NCBI GenBank assembly: GCA_951812625.1
Contig: CATOSP010000001.1
Location: forward strand, 1 to 64,000
Length of the DNA stretch: 64,000 bases
DNA from: an uncultured Dehalococcoidia bacterium
Lineage (GTDB): Bacteria; Chloroflexota; Dehalococcoidia; Lucifugimonadales; UBA3495
Direction: 5' to 3'
The notes under the pieces are model-generated. The model saw nothing but the letters and a program-made list of their open reading frames with translations, was not told where the DNA came from and ran no database searches. The position numbers were made by a program, and so were the translations under genes. Each line of letters begins with the position of its first letter. Within the stretch, counting starts at the first letter, position 1. Shown here in pieces: positions 41,403 to 50,895 of this stretch.

Positions 41403-42113
41403 ATGACGGGCGGACGACGGAACATGCCAGCGCTTGTGTCCGGGTGGCTGTTCGTGTTGTGTGTGCCCGTGTTCCTGATCTGCGCCAGCGTTGCGTGGGC
41501 GTTCAACGATCCAGGCGTGTACCACCGGGGCTTTCAGAAGTACCACGTATCCGCCTACTCCGGTATTGAGGAAGAGGACCTCCGGGGGGTGGGGGCCGGG
41601 TTCCGCAACTACTTCAACTCGCTGGAGGAACCGCTGGACATCCGCGCCCGCGTCTACGGGGAGGAGCGGGCGCTGTTCAACGACCGCGAGGTGCATCACA
41701 TGCGCGATGTGAAGCGGCTGGTCTGGGGGGTGTACGCGATAGCAGTTCTGACGGGGTTCTACGTCGCTGGTTGCGCTGCGTGGGCGTTGACTTCCGGCGA
41801 CTGGGACGCTCTCCGGCGTCTGGGGCGGCGATGCGCCTGGGGCGGCGGGACTACCCTTACGGCAATCGTGCTGTTCGGGGTGTTTGCCCTGACCGGGTTT
41901 GCGGCGCTGTTCACGCTCTTCCACCAGATCAGCTTCACCAACGACCTGTGGCAACTGGACCCGCGCACGGACTACCTGCTGATCCTATTCCCTTTGGGAT
42001 TCTGGTTCGATGCGACGGTAACGGTGGCCCTGCGCGCCGCGGCGGGGGCGTTGGCGCTAATGGCCGCAGGAGGAGGTTATCTGGCGTACCGCCGGTCCCG
42101 CAGCTCCCACTAG
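41403..42113 (+). CDS. TIGR01906/DUF1461-like integral membrane protein
   Basis: FNDPGVYHRGFQKYHVSAYSGI...YFNSLEEPLDIRARVYGEERALFNDREVHHMRDVKRL. Confidence 0.85.
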   Translation: MTGGRRNMPALVSGWLFVLCVPVFLICASVAWAFNDPGVYHRGFQKYHVSAYSGIEEEDLRGVGAGFRNYFNSLEEPLDIRARVYGEERALFNDREVHHMRDVKRLVWGVYAIAVLTGFYVAGCAAWALTSGDWDALRRLGRRCAWGGGTTLTAIVLFGVFALTGFAALFTLFHQISFTNDLWQLDPRTDYLLILFPLGFWFDATVTVALRAAAGALALMAAGGGYLAYRRSRSSH

Positions 42114-42238
42114 CCCAACGATTCAAGAGCGCCGAGAGAAGTGCCGAAGCACCGACTTCTCAAGCCGCCGCTAATCCGGTCCAGTCAGGAACAAAGGGAA
42201 GACTGGTGTGGAGCGGGCTCTGCGCCCTGACGGTGAGC

Positions 42239-42469
42239 CTAGTGGCCGCAGCCGCAGCCACCCGCGCCGCAGCAGCCGCCCCCGCCCATGGGAGGCATGG
42301 GGCTGAAATCCATCTCGCCAGATCCGCCGCGGGTGATGGAGGCGAAGACGGACAGGGCCCGGCGGGCCGGCTGTTCGCAGTTGGGGCAGTCCGCGCCGGT
42401 GGCGCTCATGGGTTGGAGCTTATCGAACCTGTGCTCACAGGTCGGGCAAAAGTATTCGTACAACGGCAT
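42239..42469 (-). CDS. FmdB-family zinc ribbon protein
   Basis: MPLYEYFCPTCEHRFDKLQPMSATGADCPNCEQPARRALSVFASI. Confidence 0.9.
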   Translation of the reverse strand: MPLYEYFCPTCEHRFDKLQPMSATGADCPNCEQPARRALSVFASITRGGSGEMDFSPMPPMGGGGCCGAGGCGCGH

Positions 42470-42712
42470 GGTTTCATCTTCCTTATTATGTATGGCCCGA
42501 CGGTCTAACTCTGTGCTTCCGGCGGACATAAGCGTTGACTTGAATCTAACCGACGGGACCATAACCGTCAAGTGACGACGGTCCCTGGAAAGCGTTCCCC
42601 GACGAGGATACAGCTTACCGCCGAAAGAAGGCTGAAGGACTCCCTCAGTGATCAAGGCATAGCAGTCGCACCTTCGCGGGAGTTCCATCCCGCCCAAGCC
42701 CCCGTCGGCGAA

Positions 42713-42760
42713 GGAATTTTTTCGATTTTCCGGTCATTTGCGGACATTTCCGGACATTTT
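42713..42760 (-). repeat. Dispersed intergenic repeat copy 5
   Basis: Minus strand: aaaatgtccggaaatgtccgcaaatgaccggaaaatcgaaaaaattcc. Confidence 0.8.
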
Positions 42761-43131
42761 CACCCGCTTCCGGGTGTTGACCGGGCAGCGCGCTGGCAAG
42801 ACACATTTCCCCGAAGTGCCTATCGCCCCGATCCTCTCCGTAACTGATATGGTAAGGCAATATTCCCGGGATCGAAAGTGGGCGCGCGTCATCAAATCAG
42901 ACCACCCGAAAAAGGACGCCACCGGTCCTCTGACAATGTGACAAGCCTCGCTTGACACTGTTTGCAGCGGGTGTCAGACTAGCCTTAGTTGCCCGGTTAT
43001 CGGCGCCAACTTTGCCGACGGTTCTGGGGAGGGCCGCTGGCTGCACACCAAGAACGCCGCCCGATACCGCCATGCGGGTCGGTGAGCGGCGGACAGGACC
43101 AGTATCCCGAATCGAAACACAGGAGGAGAAC

Positions 43132-43338
43132 ATGGCCGACGTAAGGATTGAAGTACGAGCAAACGGCCCCAACCGCGTCACCGGTCCCATTGAGATCGTG
43201 GACCAGAGCGGCAACAGCTACACTTTGCCCGAGGGACAATGGGTTTCCCTGTGCCGCTGCGGTGCATCCGAGAACAAGCCGTATTGCGACGGCTCTCACA
43301 GGGACTGCGGCTTCGAGGGGGCAAGCGAGGCCAAGTAG
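43132..43338 (+). CDS. CDGSH iron-sulfur domain protein
   Basis: WVSLCRCGASENKPYCDGSH. Confidence 0.94.
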   Translation: MADVRIEVRANGPNRVTGPIEIVDQSGNSYTLPEGQWVSLCRCGASENKPYCDGSHRDCGFEGASEAK

Positions 43339-43406
43339 TCTCGTCCTTTGTGAGGTCCGAGGCCTGGCCTGAGTGGACAGGCGGGGCACGAGGCCGTTGA
43401 TCCAGT

Positions 43407-43445
43407 AAGCAACGGGCCGGGGAAGATATCCCCGGCCCGTTGCTT
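43407..43445. terminator. Hairpin between convergent genes (likely bidirectional terminator)
   Basis: AAGCAACGGGCCGGGG-aagatat-CCCCGGCCCGTTGCTT, perfect 16-bp stem. Confidence 0.8.
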
Positions 43446-43464
43446 GCGTTCAGGAAATGACCTG

Positions 43465-44535
43465 CTAACCCGGCCGGTACATCTTCCTCACGCGCCGTAC
43501 CGAGTCCAGCCGGTCCTCGGCCAGGCGGTCGGCCGCGGCGGAGGTGGAGATTTCCTCCTCCCTGGAAATCGTTATGATGCGGCCCATGATCTCGTAGATG
43601 CGCTCCGTCTTTTCGCGGGCGCGCTCCTCGCTATAGGGAGTACCCAATTCCACGGACACGTTGATGATGCCACCGGCGTTGACCACGTAGTCCGGCGCGT
43701 AGAGGATCCCCCGACGGTGCAGTTCCTCCCCGTCGGCCTCGGTCAGCAACTGGTTGTTGGCCCCTCCCGCCACGACCCGCGCCCGCAGCCGTGGGATGGA
43801 ATCTGAGCTGATCACGCCGCCGAGGGCGCAAGGGGAGAAGATGTCGCAGTCCACGTCGATTATGCCATCGGGCGGCACCACGTCGATGCCCATGTCCCTC
43901 GCGCGGTCCAGGGCTTCCTCGTGGATGTCGGTGACCACGATCCGGCTGTCCTCTTCAAGCAGGTGGTGGGCCGCTTTGGAGGCTACCTTGCCGAACCCCT
44001 GCATGGCGACTGTCTTCCCCGCCAGTGAGTCGGAGCCCCACACCTCCTTGGAACAAGCCTTCATCCCCATGTAAAGGCCAAGGCCGGTCATGATGGAGGT
44101 GTCGCCGCTGCCCCCGGTACTCGTAGGGAGTCCCACCACGTGGTCCGTTTCCTGGTGGATATACTCCAGGTCGCGGGAGGTGCTGCCAACGTCGGTGGTG
44201 GTCAAGTAGCGGCCCCCGAGGGTCTCGACGAACCTGCCATAGGAACGCATCAACGCCTCGGTCTTGTCTGTCCGCGAGTCGGCGATGATGACCGCCTTTC
44301 CGCCGCCCAGCGGGATGTCCGCCGCCGCGGACTTGTAGGTCATGGCCCGGGAGAGGCGAAGGGCGTCATCCAGCGCCTCGGCCTCGCTGGCGTAGGGCCA
44401 GATGCGCACGCCCCCGCAGCCGGGTCCCAGGGTCGTATCGTGGATGGCGATGATTGCCCGCAGGCCGACGCCCGGGTCGGTACAGAACAACACTTCTTCG
44501 TATCCGCCCTTGCCCATTCTGTTGAGAATATCCAT
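43465..44535 (-). CDS. Glu/Leu/Phe/Val dehydrogenase (leucine dehydrogenase-like)
   Basis: GPGCGGVRIWPY...AMTYKSAAADIPLGGGKAVIIAD; GKTVAMQGFGKVASKAAHHL; start may be at 44577. Confidence 0.93.
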   Translation of the reverse strand: MDILNRMGKGGYEEVLFCTDPGVGLRAIIAIHDTTLGPGCGGVRIWPYASEAEALDDALRLSRAMTYKSAAADIPLGGGKAVIIADSRTDKTEALMRSYGRFVETLGGRYLTTTDVGSTSRDLEYIHQETDHVVGLPTSTGGSGDTSIMTGLGLYMGMKACSKEVWGSDSLAGKTVAMQGFGKVASKAAHHLLEEDSRIVVTDIHEEALDRARDMGIDVVPPDGIIDVDCDIFSPCALGGVISSDSIPRLRARVVAGGANNQLLTEADGEELHRRGILYAPDYVVNAGGIINVSVELGTPYSEERAREKTERIYEIMGRIITISREEEISTSAAADRLAEDRLDSVRRVRKMYRPG

Positions 44536-44858
44536 GCCTGCCACCTCCTCCGACAAATGTGTCCCATCCTGGCTCATCCCCCGTGGTTCGGGTCTACAGT
44601 GCCACAGATGACCGAAAACACTTGCCCGTCATTATGTATTCCAATGACTAGTATCTATTATAGACTTCCTATGCCCATAATGAAACCGACATTACTACTA
44701 CGAATTCAAGATATTATAGGTCTCATAGACTGCTGTCTTTCCATCATTGACAGCCAGGCACAACCGATTGAGTAGATAGGAGACCGTGAGTATAATTGTT
44801 ACCGGAGAGACCAGCCCTTGGAGAATTGGCAGACTATTCGATTGAGGAGGTAGGGGAC

Positions 44859-45302
44859 ATGGCACAACAAGCGATGCACGCCCAGATGGGCGGGGATACC
44901 GGCGGCTCGGAGGAGCTGATCTCGGCGGGGGCCGTCACCTTCGGTCTGCAATACCGAACCAACGTCGGAACGATGAGCGACGAGGGTATCTGCATCCACG
45001 TCTACGGGAACGAGATTGAGGGGGAAGACAAGGAACTGCTCCGGTTCGACTGTTTCCGCATCAATCCCCATTACCACTACCGCAACAAGCCCGTGAACAA
45101 GAACATCCGGCTTGAACTGGACTTCACCGCCGAAGGCGATCCCCTGGCATGGACCCTGGACAAGATCAGGAACCGGCTCCCCATCATGCTGCTGCGCTGC
45201 GAAGCCGACGAAGTCGCCCGAAGCGTTGATCAGCGCGATGTAAACGCCGTACTGCCCAAGATCGTGGCATGGGCAGAGACCAAGACTCACCAGAGGGGGT
45301 AA
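44859..45302 (+). CDS. Conserved hypothetical protein
   Basis: MAQQAMHAQMGGDTGGSEELISAGAVTFGLQYRTNVGTMSDEGICIHVYG; followed by a strong terminator. Confidence 0.7.
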   Translation: MAQQAMHAQMGGDTGGSEELISAGAVTFGLQYRTNVGTMSDEGICIHVYGNEIEGEDKELLRFDCFRINPHYHYRNKPVNKNIRLELDFTAEGDPLAWTLDKIRNRLPIMLLRCEADEVARSVDQRDVNAVLPKIVAWAETKTHQRG

Positions 45303-45364
45303 CGGGCAGCAGCCAGGTAGAGGCAGCAACCTGCGTGTAACGACCACCACACCACTGACTGCCA

Positions 45365-45403
45365 ACAAGGAACAGCCCCGGAAATTCCGGGGCTGTTCCT
45401 TGT
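45365..45403 (+). terminator. Rho-independent-like hairpin
   Basis: ACAAGGAACAGCCCCGGA-aat-TCCGGGGCTGTTCCTTGT, 18-bp perfect stem. Confidence 0.8.
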
Positions 45404-45446
45404 GTTAGAATCCCCACGGATTTGACCCAATGACTCAGGAGGAGAG

Positions 45447-45971
45447 ATGCCCAAGCAATATCCAAGCCCACCGGAGATGACCATCGACCCGGCCAAGACC
45501 TACACCGCGACCATCGAGACCAGCCAAGGAGAGATGGTCCTGGAACTCTTGCCGGGGGACGCCCCCGCCACGGTCAACAACTTCGTGTTCCTGGCGCGGG
45601 ACGGTTTCTACGACGACTGCAGCTTTCACCGGGTAATCAGCGGCTTCATGATCCAGGGAGGTTGCCCGGAGGGGACCGGCCGCGGCGGGCCGGGATACCG
45701 CTTCAACGACGAACCCGTGACCAGGTCCTACACGAGGGGAACCCTGGCGATGGCCAATGCTGGACCCAACACCAACGGCAGCCAGTTCTTCATCGTTCAC
45801 GGTGCGGACGTCGGGCTACCCCCCAACTACACAATCTTCGGAATGCTGACCTCCGGGGGAGATGTGCTTGATGCCCTGGCCGGCTCGCAGGTCACCGGGG
45901 GAGCCGGGGGCGAGCGTTCCACTCCGGCGGAGCGGCTGGACATTCGTACGATCCGCATCGAGGAAAGCTAG
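45447..45971 (+). CDS. Peptidyl-prolyl cis-trans isomerase (cyclophilin)
   Basis: FYDDCSFHRVISGFMIQGGCPEGTGRGGPGYRF; GTLAMANAGPNTNGSQFFIV. Confidence 0.96.
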   Translation: MPKQYPSPPEMTIDPAKTYTATIETSQGEMVLELLPGDAPATVNNFVFLARDGFYDDCSFHRVISGFMIQGGCPEGTGRGGPGYRFNDEPVTRSYTRGTLAMANAGPNTNGSQFFIVHGADVGLPPNYTIFGMLTSGGDVLDALAGSQVTGGAGGERSTPAERLDIRTIRIEES

Positions 45972-46045
45972 GCAGAGCGTCGTCCACCCAGTTATTTCCG
46001 CGCGGGCGGGGCAATAGATACGACGTTGGGCACTCGCCAGTTTCG

Positions 46046-46073
46046 GGGCAACTCCGGCGGGAGTTGCCCTTTT
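46046..46073 (+). terminator. Rho-independent terminator
   Basis: GGGCAACTCC-ggcg-GGAGTTGCCC followed by TTTT. Confidence 0.85.
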
Positions 46074-46331
46074 CAATTCCGCTCAACCCGTGGGTTGAGC
46101 GGCTTCCGCGGGTTGGGGCGTAGCGGACGGTACCCGGGGTCTTCGGGCGATGAGGAAGAGGATGCCGCGCAACAGCATATCACGGTTCAGAATAGAGTAG
46201 GGCGTACACAATCTGTAACGGTTGGGTTAACGAAATACGCTGCTGGTTGGTCTAAGGGGAAATCCTACACTGTGAGGATGGGCATGGCGGCAGGAGGTGT
46301 GAAGACATTCCTGGAAGAACCGGGGACTCCG

Positions 46332-47168
46332 TCAGCCGCGTTCTGACTCTACCCATAGCCTGTAGGCTGTGTTCCTGGGGAGACCCAACGCCTCGCTCAC
46401 CTGGGCCACGGCGTCGCGGGAACCAATGCCAGCGGCGCGGAGTTCACGGAGCCGGCGAGACGCATCGGCCAGGGTTTCCTCGTCCGGGCTTGAATCGAGA
46501 GCTTGAGAGGATACGCCTTCTACAACTAATACGAACTCCCCCCTGGGTTCGGCAAAATACGTGATGGCCTCTGACACCGGGCCACGGAACACCTCCTCAT
46601 GGAGCTTGGTAAGCTCCCGAGCCACGGCTACTTCCCGATCTCCCAGCGTGGTGAGCAGGTCCGCGAGGGTGGCCTGCACACGGTGCGGGGCCTCGAAAAC
46701 GACCAGGGTGTCTGGAGACTCGACCATCGGGAGCAGCCGGGACCGCCTCTCCCCGGAGCGCCGGGGCAGAAACCCAAGGAAGCGGAACCTGTCTGCGGGC
46801 ATACCCGACACCGACAGAGCTGCGGTCACGGCGGAAACGCCCGGCACCGCTTCAACCCTGTGACCCTCGGCAGCTGCCACTGCCACAAGCCCACTCCCTG
46901 GGTCGCTGATTCCCGGTGTGCCCGCGTCGGTCACCAGCGCTACATCCCCAGAGGTAAGGGCGTCCAAGAGAACCGGCAGCCTGCGAGTCTGGTTGTGCTC
47001 GTTGTAGCTCATCATCCGGACGCTGATGCCCAGGTGCCGGAGCAGCCTCCCGGTAACCCTGGTGTCCTCCGCCGCGACAAGGCCGACCTCGCGGAGGACA
47101 CGCGCCGCCCGGAAAGTCAGGTCTTCAAGGTTGCCAATGGGAGTACCGACAACGTAGAGCGTACTCAT
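46332..47168 (-). CDS. rsmI: 16S rRNA (cytidine1402-2'-O)-methyltransferase
   Basis: LYVVGTPIGNLEDLTFRAARVLREVGLVAAEDTRVTGRLLRHLGI; VALVTDAGTPGISDPG. Confidence 0.96.
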   Translation of the reverse strand: MSTLYVVGTPIGNLEDLTFRAARVLREVGLVAAEDTRVTGRLLRHLGISVRMMSYNEHNQTRRLPVLLDALTSGDVALVTDAGTPGISDPGSGLVAVAAAEGHRVEAVPGVSAVTAALSVSGMPADRFRFLGFLPRRSGERRSRLLPMVESPDTLVVFEAPHRVQATLADLLTTLGDREVAVARELTKLHEEVFRGPVSEAITYFAEPRGEFVLVVEGVSSQALDSSPDEETLADASRRLRELRAAGIGSRDAVAQVSEALGLPRNTAYRLWVESERG

Positions 47169-47372
47169 ATATATAAGGTAGGCTGGCTCCTGGCTCGCTT
47201 CGCAGATATGGCGGATTCAAAACCGATGCTCCATCGTATATCATAGGCCAGATGTCCGCGTTGAGGCGAACCTACAACCGGAACCCCGGCCCTGTAGGGC
47301 ACCCCCGGGGCCACAATGCCCAGTCAACTCTCCCATACTCCACAATCTCGTTAGCTGCTATTAGGAGATGTC

Positions 47373-49043
47373 ATGCCCACGCTTACCGGCGCCCACCTGT
47401 TTGTCCGATGCCTGAAACTGGAGGGGGTGAAGAAGGTCTTCACCATTGTCGGGGACACAATTCTGCCCCTGGTGGATGCGGCCCATGACGAGGGGATCGA
47501 GTTCATCGATACCCGGCACGAAGGCGCGGCAATGCACATGGCCGATGGATACGCCCGCATCACGGGCGAGCCTTCGGTGGGGATGTTCACCGGAGGACCG
47601 GGGTTCGCCAACGCTATATCCGGCCTTCCGGCCATCTACACCTCTGAAAGCCCCGTCATATTCGTGGCGGGCTGCGCCGAGCTTCCGGAAAAGGGGATGG
47701 TCACTTTCCAGGAGATAGACCAGACGGCGATGGCCGAGCCAGTGACCAAGGGTTCATGGCTGATCCATGACACCACCCGCATCCCCGAGTACGTCGCAAC
47801 GGCCTTCCGCACCGCCATGTCGGGACGGCCTGGACCCGTGCATCTGACCCTTCCTATTGATCTGCAGGAAGCCGTAATCGCCGAAGACGACCTGCCCAGG
47901 TACATGCCACAGGAGTACCGGAACGCCGGTCGAGCCCACGGCGACCCGGCACGCATTGAGGAAGCCGCCGCGCTGCTGCGGGGGGCGCAGCGTCCGGTAA
48001 TCATCGTCGGCAACCCGGCCCGCTACTCCGTTGCGCCGGAGCAACTTGAGGCCCTTGCTGAGACCACCGGCGCGCCTATCTTTACGGTCGAGCAGGCCCG
48101 TGGTCTGATCGACGACGAGCATCCTCTCTGCTTCGGTTACGCAGATGGGGCGCTCAACCCTACTGCCCGCCGGTTCCGGGAGGCCGACGTAGTGCTGCTG
48201 CTTGGCAAGAGGCTGGACCACCGCTACCGCTACGGCCAGATTTTCGGCGGCGACGCCAGGCTGATTCAGGCCGACCCTTCCGAGGCCGAGATTGGGCGCA
48301 ACCGCGGAGTGTCGGTCAGCCTGCTTGGCGACCTGGGCGCGGTGGTAGACCAACTGACCGCCGCCGCCAAACAGGGCTCAAGCGCCGACATATCAGGCTG
48401 GATCCAACAGTTGGAGGCCGACCGGAACGGCTGGCTGGAAGAGCTGCGCTCAAGGGCCACCGGCGAGGAACCGATGCACCCGCTCGACGTCTTCACCAGG
48501 ATCGAACACCTGGTGGACGATGACACCTTCATCATCATGGACGGCGGGGACTACGTGCAATGGGGCCGCTCCTATCTCAGGGCCCGGAAGCCAGGACGGT
48601 TTATCCGGCTGGGGCCCCTCAGCCACCTGGGGGCCGGGATCCCCTACGCGATGGCGGCCAAGCTGGCCCACCCGGAGAGCAAGACGCTGGCGCTGATGGG
48701 GGACGGCTCCTTCGGCTTCTATACAATGGAATACGATACATGCATCCGCCACAACCTGCCGATTACAGTGGTCATGGGGAACGACTCCACCTGGGGGATC
48801 GACAAGACCTTCCAACTGGCCTACTTCGACCGGGCGGTTGGCACCGACCTGCGCTTCATACGTTACGACCGGGTGGTGGACGCCATCGGGGGCCATGCCG
48901 AGTACGTGGAGAAGCCGGAGGACGTGGCGCCGGCGGTGGAGAGGGCCTTTGCCTCTGGGCGGCCATCGCTGGTGAACGTGGCGGTCCGGTCCGGGGCCAG
49001 CCCACTGGCCGACGCCATGATTGCACGACGCACCGGAGGGTAG
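47373..49043 (+). CDS. Thiamine pyrophosphate-binding protein (acetolactate synthase/oxalyl-CoA decarboxylase-like)
   Basis: GVKKVFTIVGDTILPLVDAAHDEGIEFIDTRHEGAAMHMADGYARITG; ALMGDGSFGFYTMEYDTCIRHNLPITVVMGND. Confidence 0.93.
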   Translation: MPTLTGAHLFVRCLKLEGVKKVFTIVGDTILPLVDAAHDEGIEFIDTRHEGAAMHMADGYARITGEPSVGMFTGGPGFANAISGLPAIYTSESPVIFVAGCAELPEKGMVTFQEIDQTAMAEPVTKGSWLIHDTTRIPEYVATAFRTAMSGRPGPVHLTLPIDLQEAVIAEDDLPRYMPQEYRNAGRAHGDPARIEEAAALLRGAQRPVIIVGNPARYSVAPEQLEALAETTGAPIFTVEQARGLIDDEHPLCFGYADGALNPTARRFREADVVLLLGKRLDHRYRYGQIFGGDARLIQADPSEAEIGRNRGVSVSLLGDLGAVVDQLTAAAKQGSSADISGWIQQLEADRNGWLEELRSRATGEEPMHPLDVFTRIEHLVDDDTFIIMDGGDYVQWGRSYLRARKPGRFIRLGPLSHLGAGIPYAMAAKLAHPESKTLALMGDGSFGFYTMEYDTCIRHNLPITVVMGNDSTWGIDKTFQLAYFDRAVGTDLRFIRYDRVVDAIGGHAEYVEKPEDVAPAVERAFASGRPSLVNVAVRSGASPLADAMIARRTGG

Positions 49044-49192
49044 GGGCGTTTAAGTCAATTGACGGGCTGCTGCCAGACGGATGCGCTCGCCAGGACGAAA
49101 CCCATAGTGACCATTACTATTACGAGTTACGTTGCACCAACAGCCTTGTCCAGCCGATAATGCAACAATTATATGGCTACCACGATATTCCG

Positions 49193-49219
49193 TTGACAAG
49201 TAATGGTCTCCGGTATATG
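49193..49219 (+). promoter_or_regulatory. Sigma70-like promoter upstream of RdhA-like copy 1
   Basis: TTGACA (49193-49198), 15 bp, TATATG (49214-49219). Confidence 0.4.
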
Positions 49220-49279
49220 GTTTCCTCACGGGCAGCAATTCAGGCAAGCATATCATGAACACGCATGGGAGGAGATGAC

Positions 49280-50560
49280 ATGCTGAAAATCGGCCATGAA
49301 GTAATAAGGCCCGGGCAACGATTGGGAGACCCTGAGGTTGCCATTCCGGTCCCCGAGGAACTGGAAACAGTTCCGGGCATTCCCCTTAACGAACGGGAGG
49401 TCGATTGGTACGCCCGGGAATATCCACTGGAGAGCATGAACGTCACCGAGCGGGCTTCCCGGGACTGGGCCAATACCCTGCGCGACCAACATGCGGAAAT
49501 GCGCGAGATCCGGAAGGAGCACGAGAAGCTCAACCGCTCCTTGATCATGGCCTGCCGGCTTACCTCCGATCTGGAGCCAACGGCGGAGCCCACCGGTGAG
49601 GATGTAACCGAGTTGATCAAGGGGAAAGCCCGTGAGTTGGGTTTCGTCGAGGTAGGGATCACCGCATTCGATCACCGCTACACCTACCAAAGCAAGAAGA
49701 ACCTTCTCACCTACTATCCCCACGTGATATGTCTGGCCTACGAGCAGGACTTCGAGCCCACGCAGACAATTCCCAGCATCGACGCTGAGATCGTCCACTC
49801 CAGCACCTATCGCACTGAGGGGGCAGCTGCCCTGGAGTTGGGCAATTTCATTCGCTCCCTCGGCTATCGTGCCCAGGTAACCGGCTCCGGCGATGCCCCA
49901 GGTCCGTACATCCCGATGTTCGTAGAGGCAGGGCTTGGCCAGTTGGGCGCCTGCGGATATTTGCTGACTCCCCACGTCGGAAACCGTTGCCGCCTGGTGT
50001 CGGTTACGACTGACGCCAACGTCACCTACGACAAGCCGGTGGACTATGGCATCCACGCCTTCTGCCAGGTCTGCCAGGTGTGCGTCAACCGCTGCCCCGG
50101 CCGCGCTCTCATGCGCGACAAGATCTGGTGGCGCGGACTTGAGAAGAACAAGCTCTACTTCAAGCGCTGCCGCCCCGTGATGGCCCGATACCTCGGCTGC
50201 GGCGTCTGCATGAAGGTCTGCCCCATCCAGAAGTATGGCCTCAAGAACGTCATGGACCACTATGCCTCCACCGGCCAGGTGCTGGGCAAGGGCACTCACG
50301 ACCTCGAAGGTTACACTCTCGAGGGCAAGGGCTACTTCGGCCCCGGCGAGATGCCGGTATTCGACCGCGACTTCTTCGAGATGCCTCACGGGAGCGAATT
50401 CGAGTGGTCCTTCGACCAGTTCAAGGATAGAATCAGGGAGGCCGGCGGGGTGGTCACCGATGAGCTCCTGGAAGAGTTCAAGAGTGAGATTGCGGGCCAC
50501 CTTAGCAGGGAAACGACCGACCAATTGATAATGATGGACCAGGATGCAGACTACATTTAG
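49280..50560 (+). CDS. Reductive dehalogenase-like protein, copy 1
   Basis: FCQVCQVCVNRCPGRAL and YLGCGVCMKVCPIQKYG Fe-S motifs; GLGQLGACGYLLTPHVGNRCR; no TAT signal. Confidence 0.88.
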   Translation: MLKIGHEVIRPGQRLGDPEVAIPVPEELETVPGIPLNEREVDWYAREYPLESMNVTERASRDWANTLRDQHAEMREIRKEHEKLNRSLIMACRLTSDLEPTAEPTGEDVTELIKGKARELGFVEVGITAFDHRYTYQSKKNLLTYYPHVICLAYEQDFEPTQTIPSIDAEIVHSSTYRTEGAAALELGNFIRSLGYRAQVTGSGDAPGPYIPMFVEAGLGQLGACGYLLTPHVGNRCRLVSVTTDANVTYDKPVDYGIHAFCQVCQVCVNRCPGRALMRDKIWWRGLEKNKLYFKRCRPVMARYLGCGVCMKVCPIQKYGLKNVMDHYASTGQVLGKGTHDLEGYTLEGKGYFGPGEMPVFDRDFFEMPHGSEFEWSFDQFKDRIREAGGVVTDELLEEFKSEIAGHLSRETTDQLIMMDQDADYI

Positions 50561-50634
50561 CCCGTAACCCGCCGTTTCCCAGGATAGGTCAACGCGAGGT
50601 TAATCCCTTTCGCTGACCGCTGGCAATTCAAAGA

Positions 50635-50674
50635 CTACACCGGACGAGGACTATGCAGTCCTCGTCCGGTGTAG
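50635..50674 (+). terminator. Hairpin terminator after RdhA-like copy 1
   Basis: CTACACCGGACGAGGACT...AGTCCTCGTCCGGTGTAG then tttc. Confidence 0.85.
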
Positions 50675-50811
50675 TTTCACGTCCATAACCGGTTCGTAGC
50701 CAATATACGAATAGACGCCGTGTCCGTAGCGTCATGACGACGAATTGCGTCAGCACTTTTGGCAAGTCCACGAATTATCGGGCAGATATGAAAATTGCTC
50801 CCCACATACTA

Positions 50812-50838
50812 TTGACACGGGAGATTTAGGCATATATT
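50812..50838 (+). promoter_or_regulatory. Sigma70-like promoter upstream of RdhA-like copy 2
   Basis: TTGACA (50812-50817), 15 bp, TATATT (50833-50838). Confidence 0.4.
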
Positions 50839-50895
50839 GTTGGGGCAGAACTCGGGCGGAATCGTCCACGAGGCATCTTATTGGGAGGAGAAGAC

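Noticed and set aside
49253-50524. Long minus-strand ORFs opposite the RdhA-like genes
   Set aside because: Recur on all three copies simply because the sense strands are homologous; composition is not protein-like.
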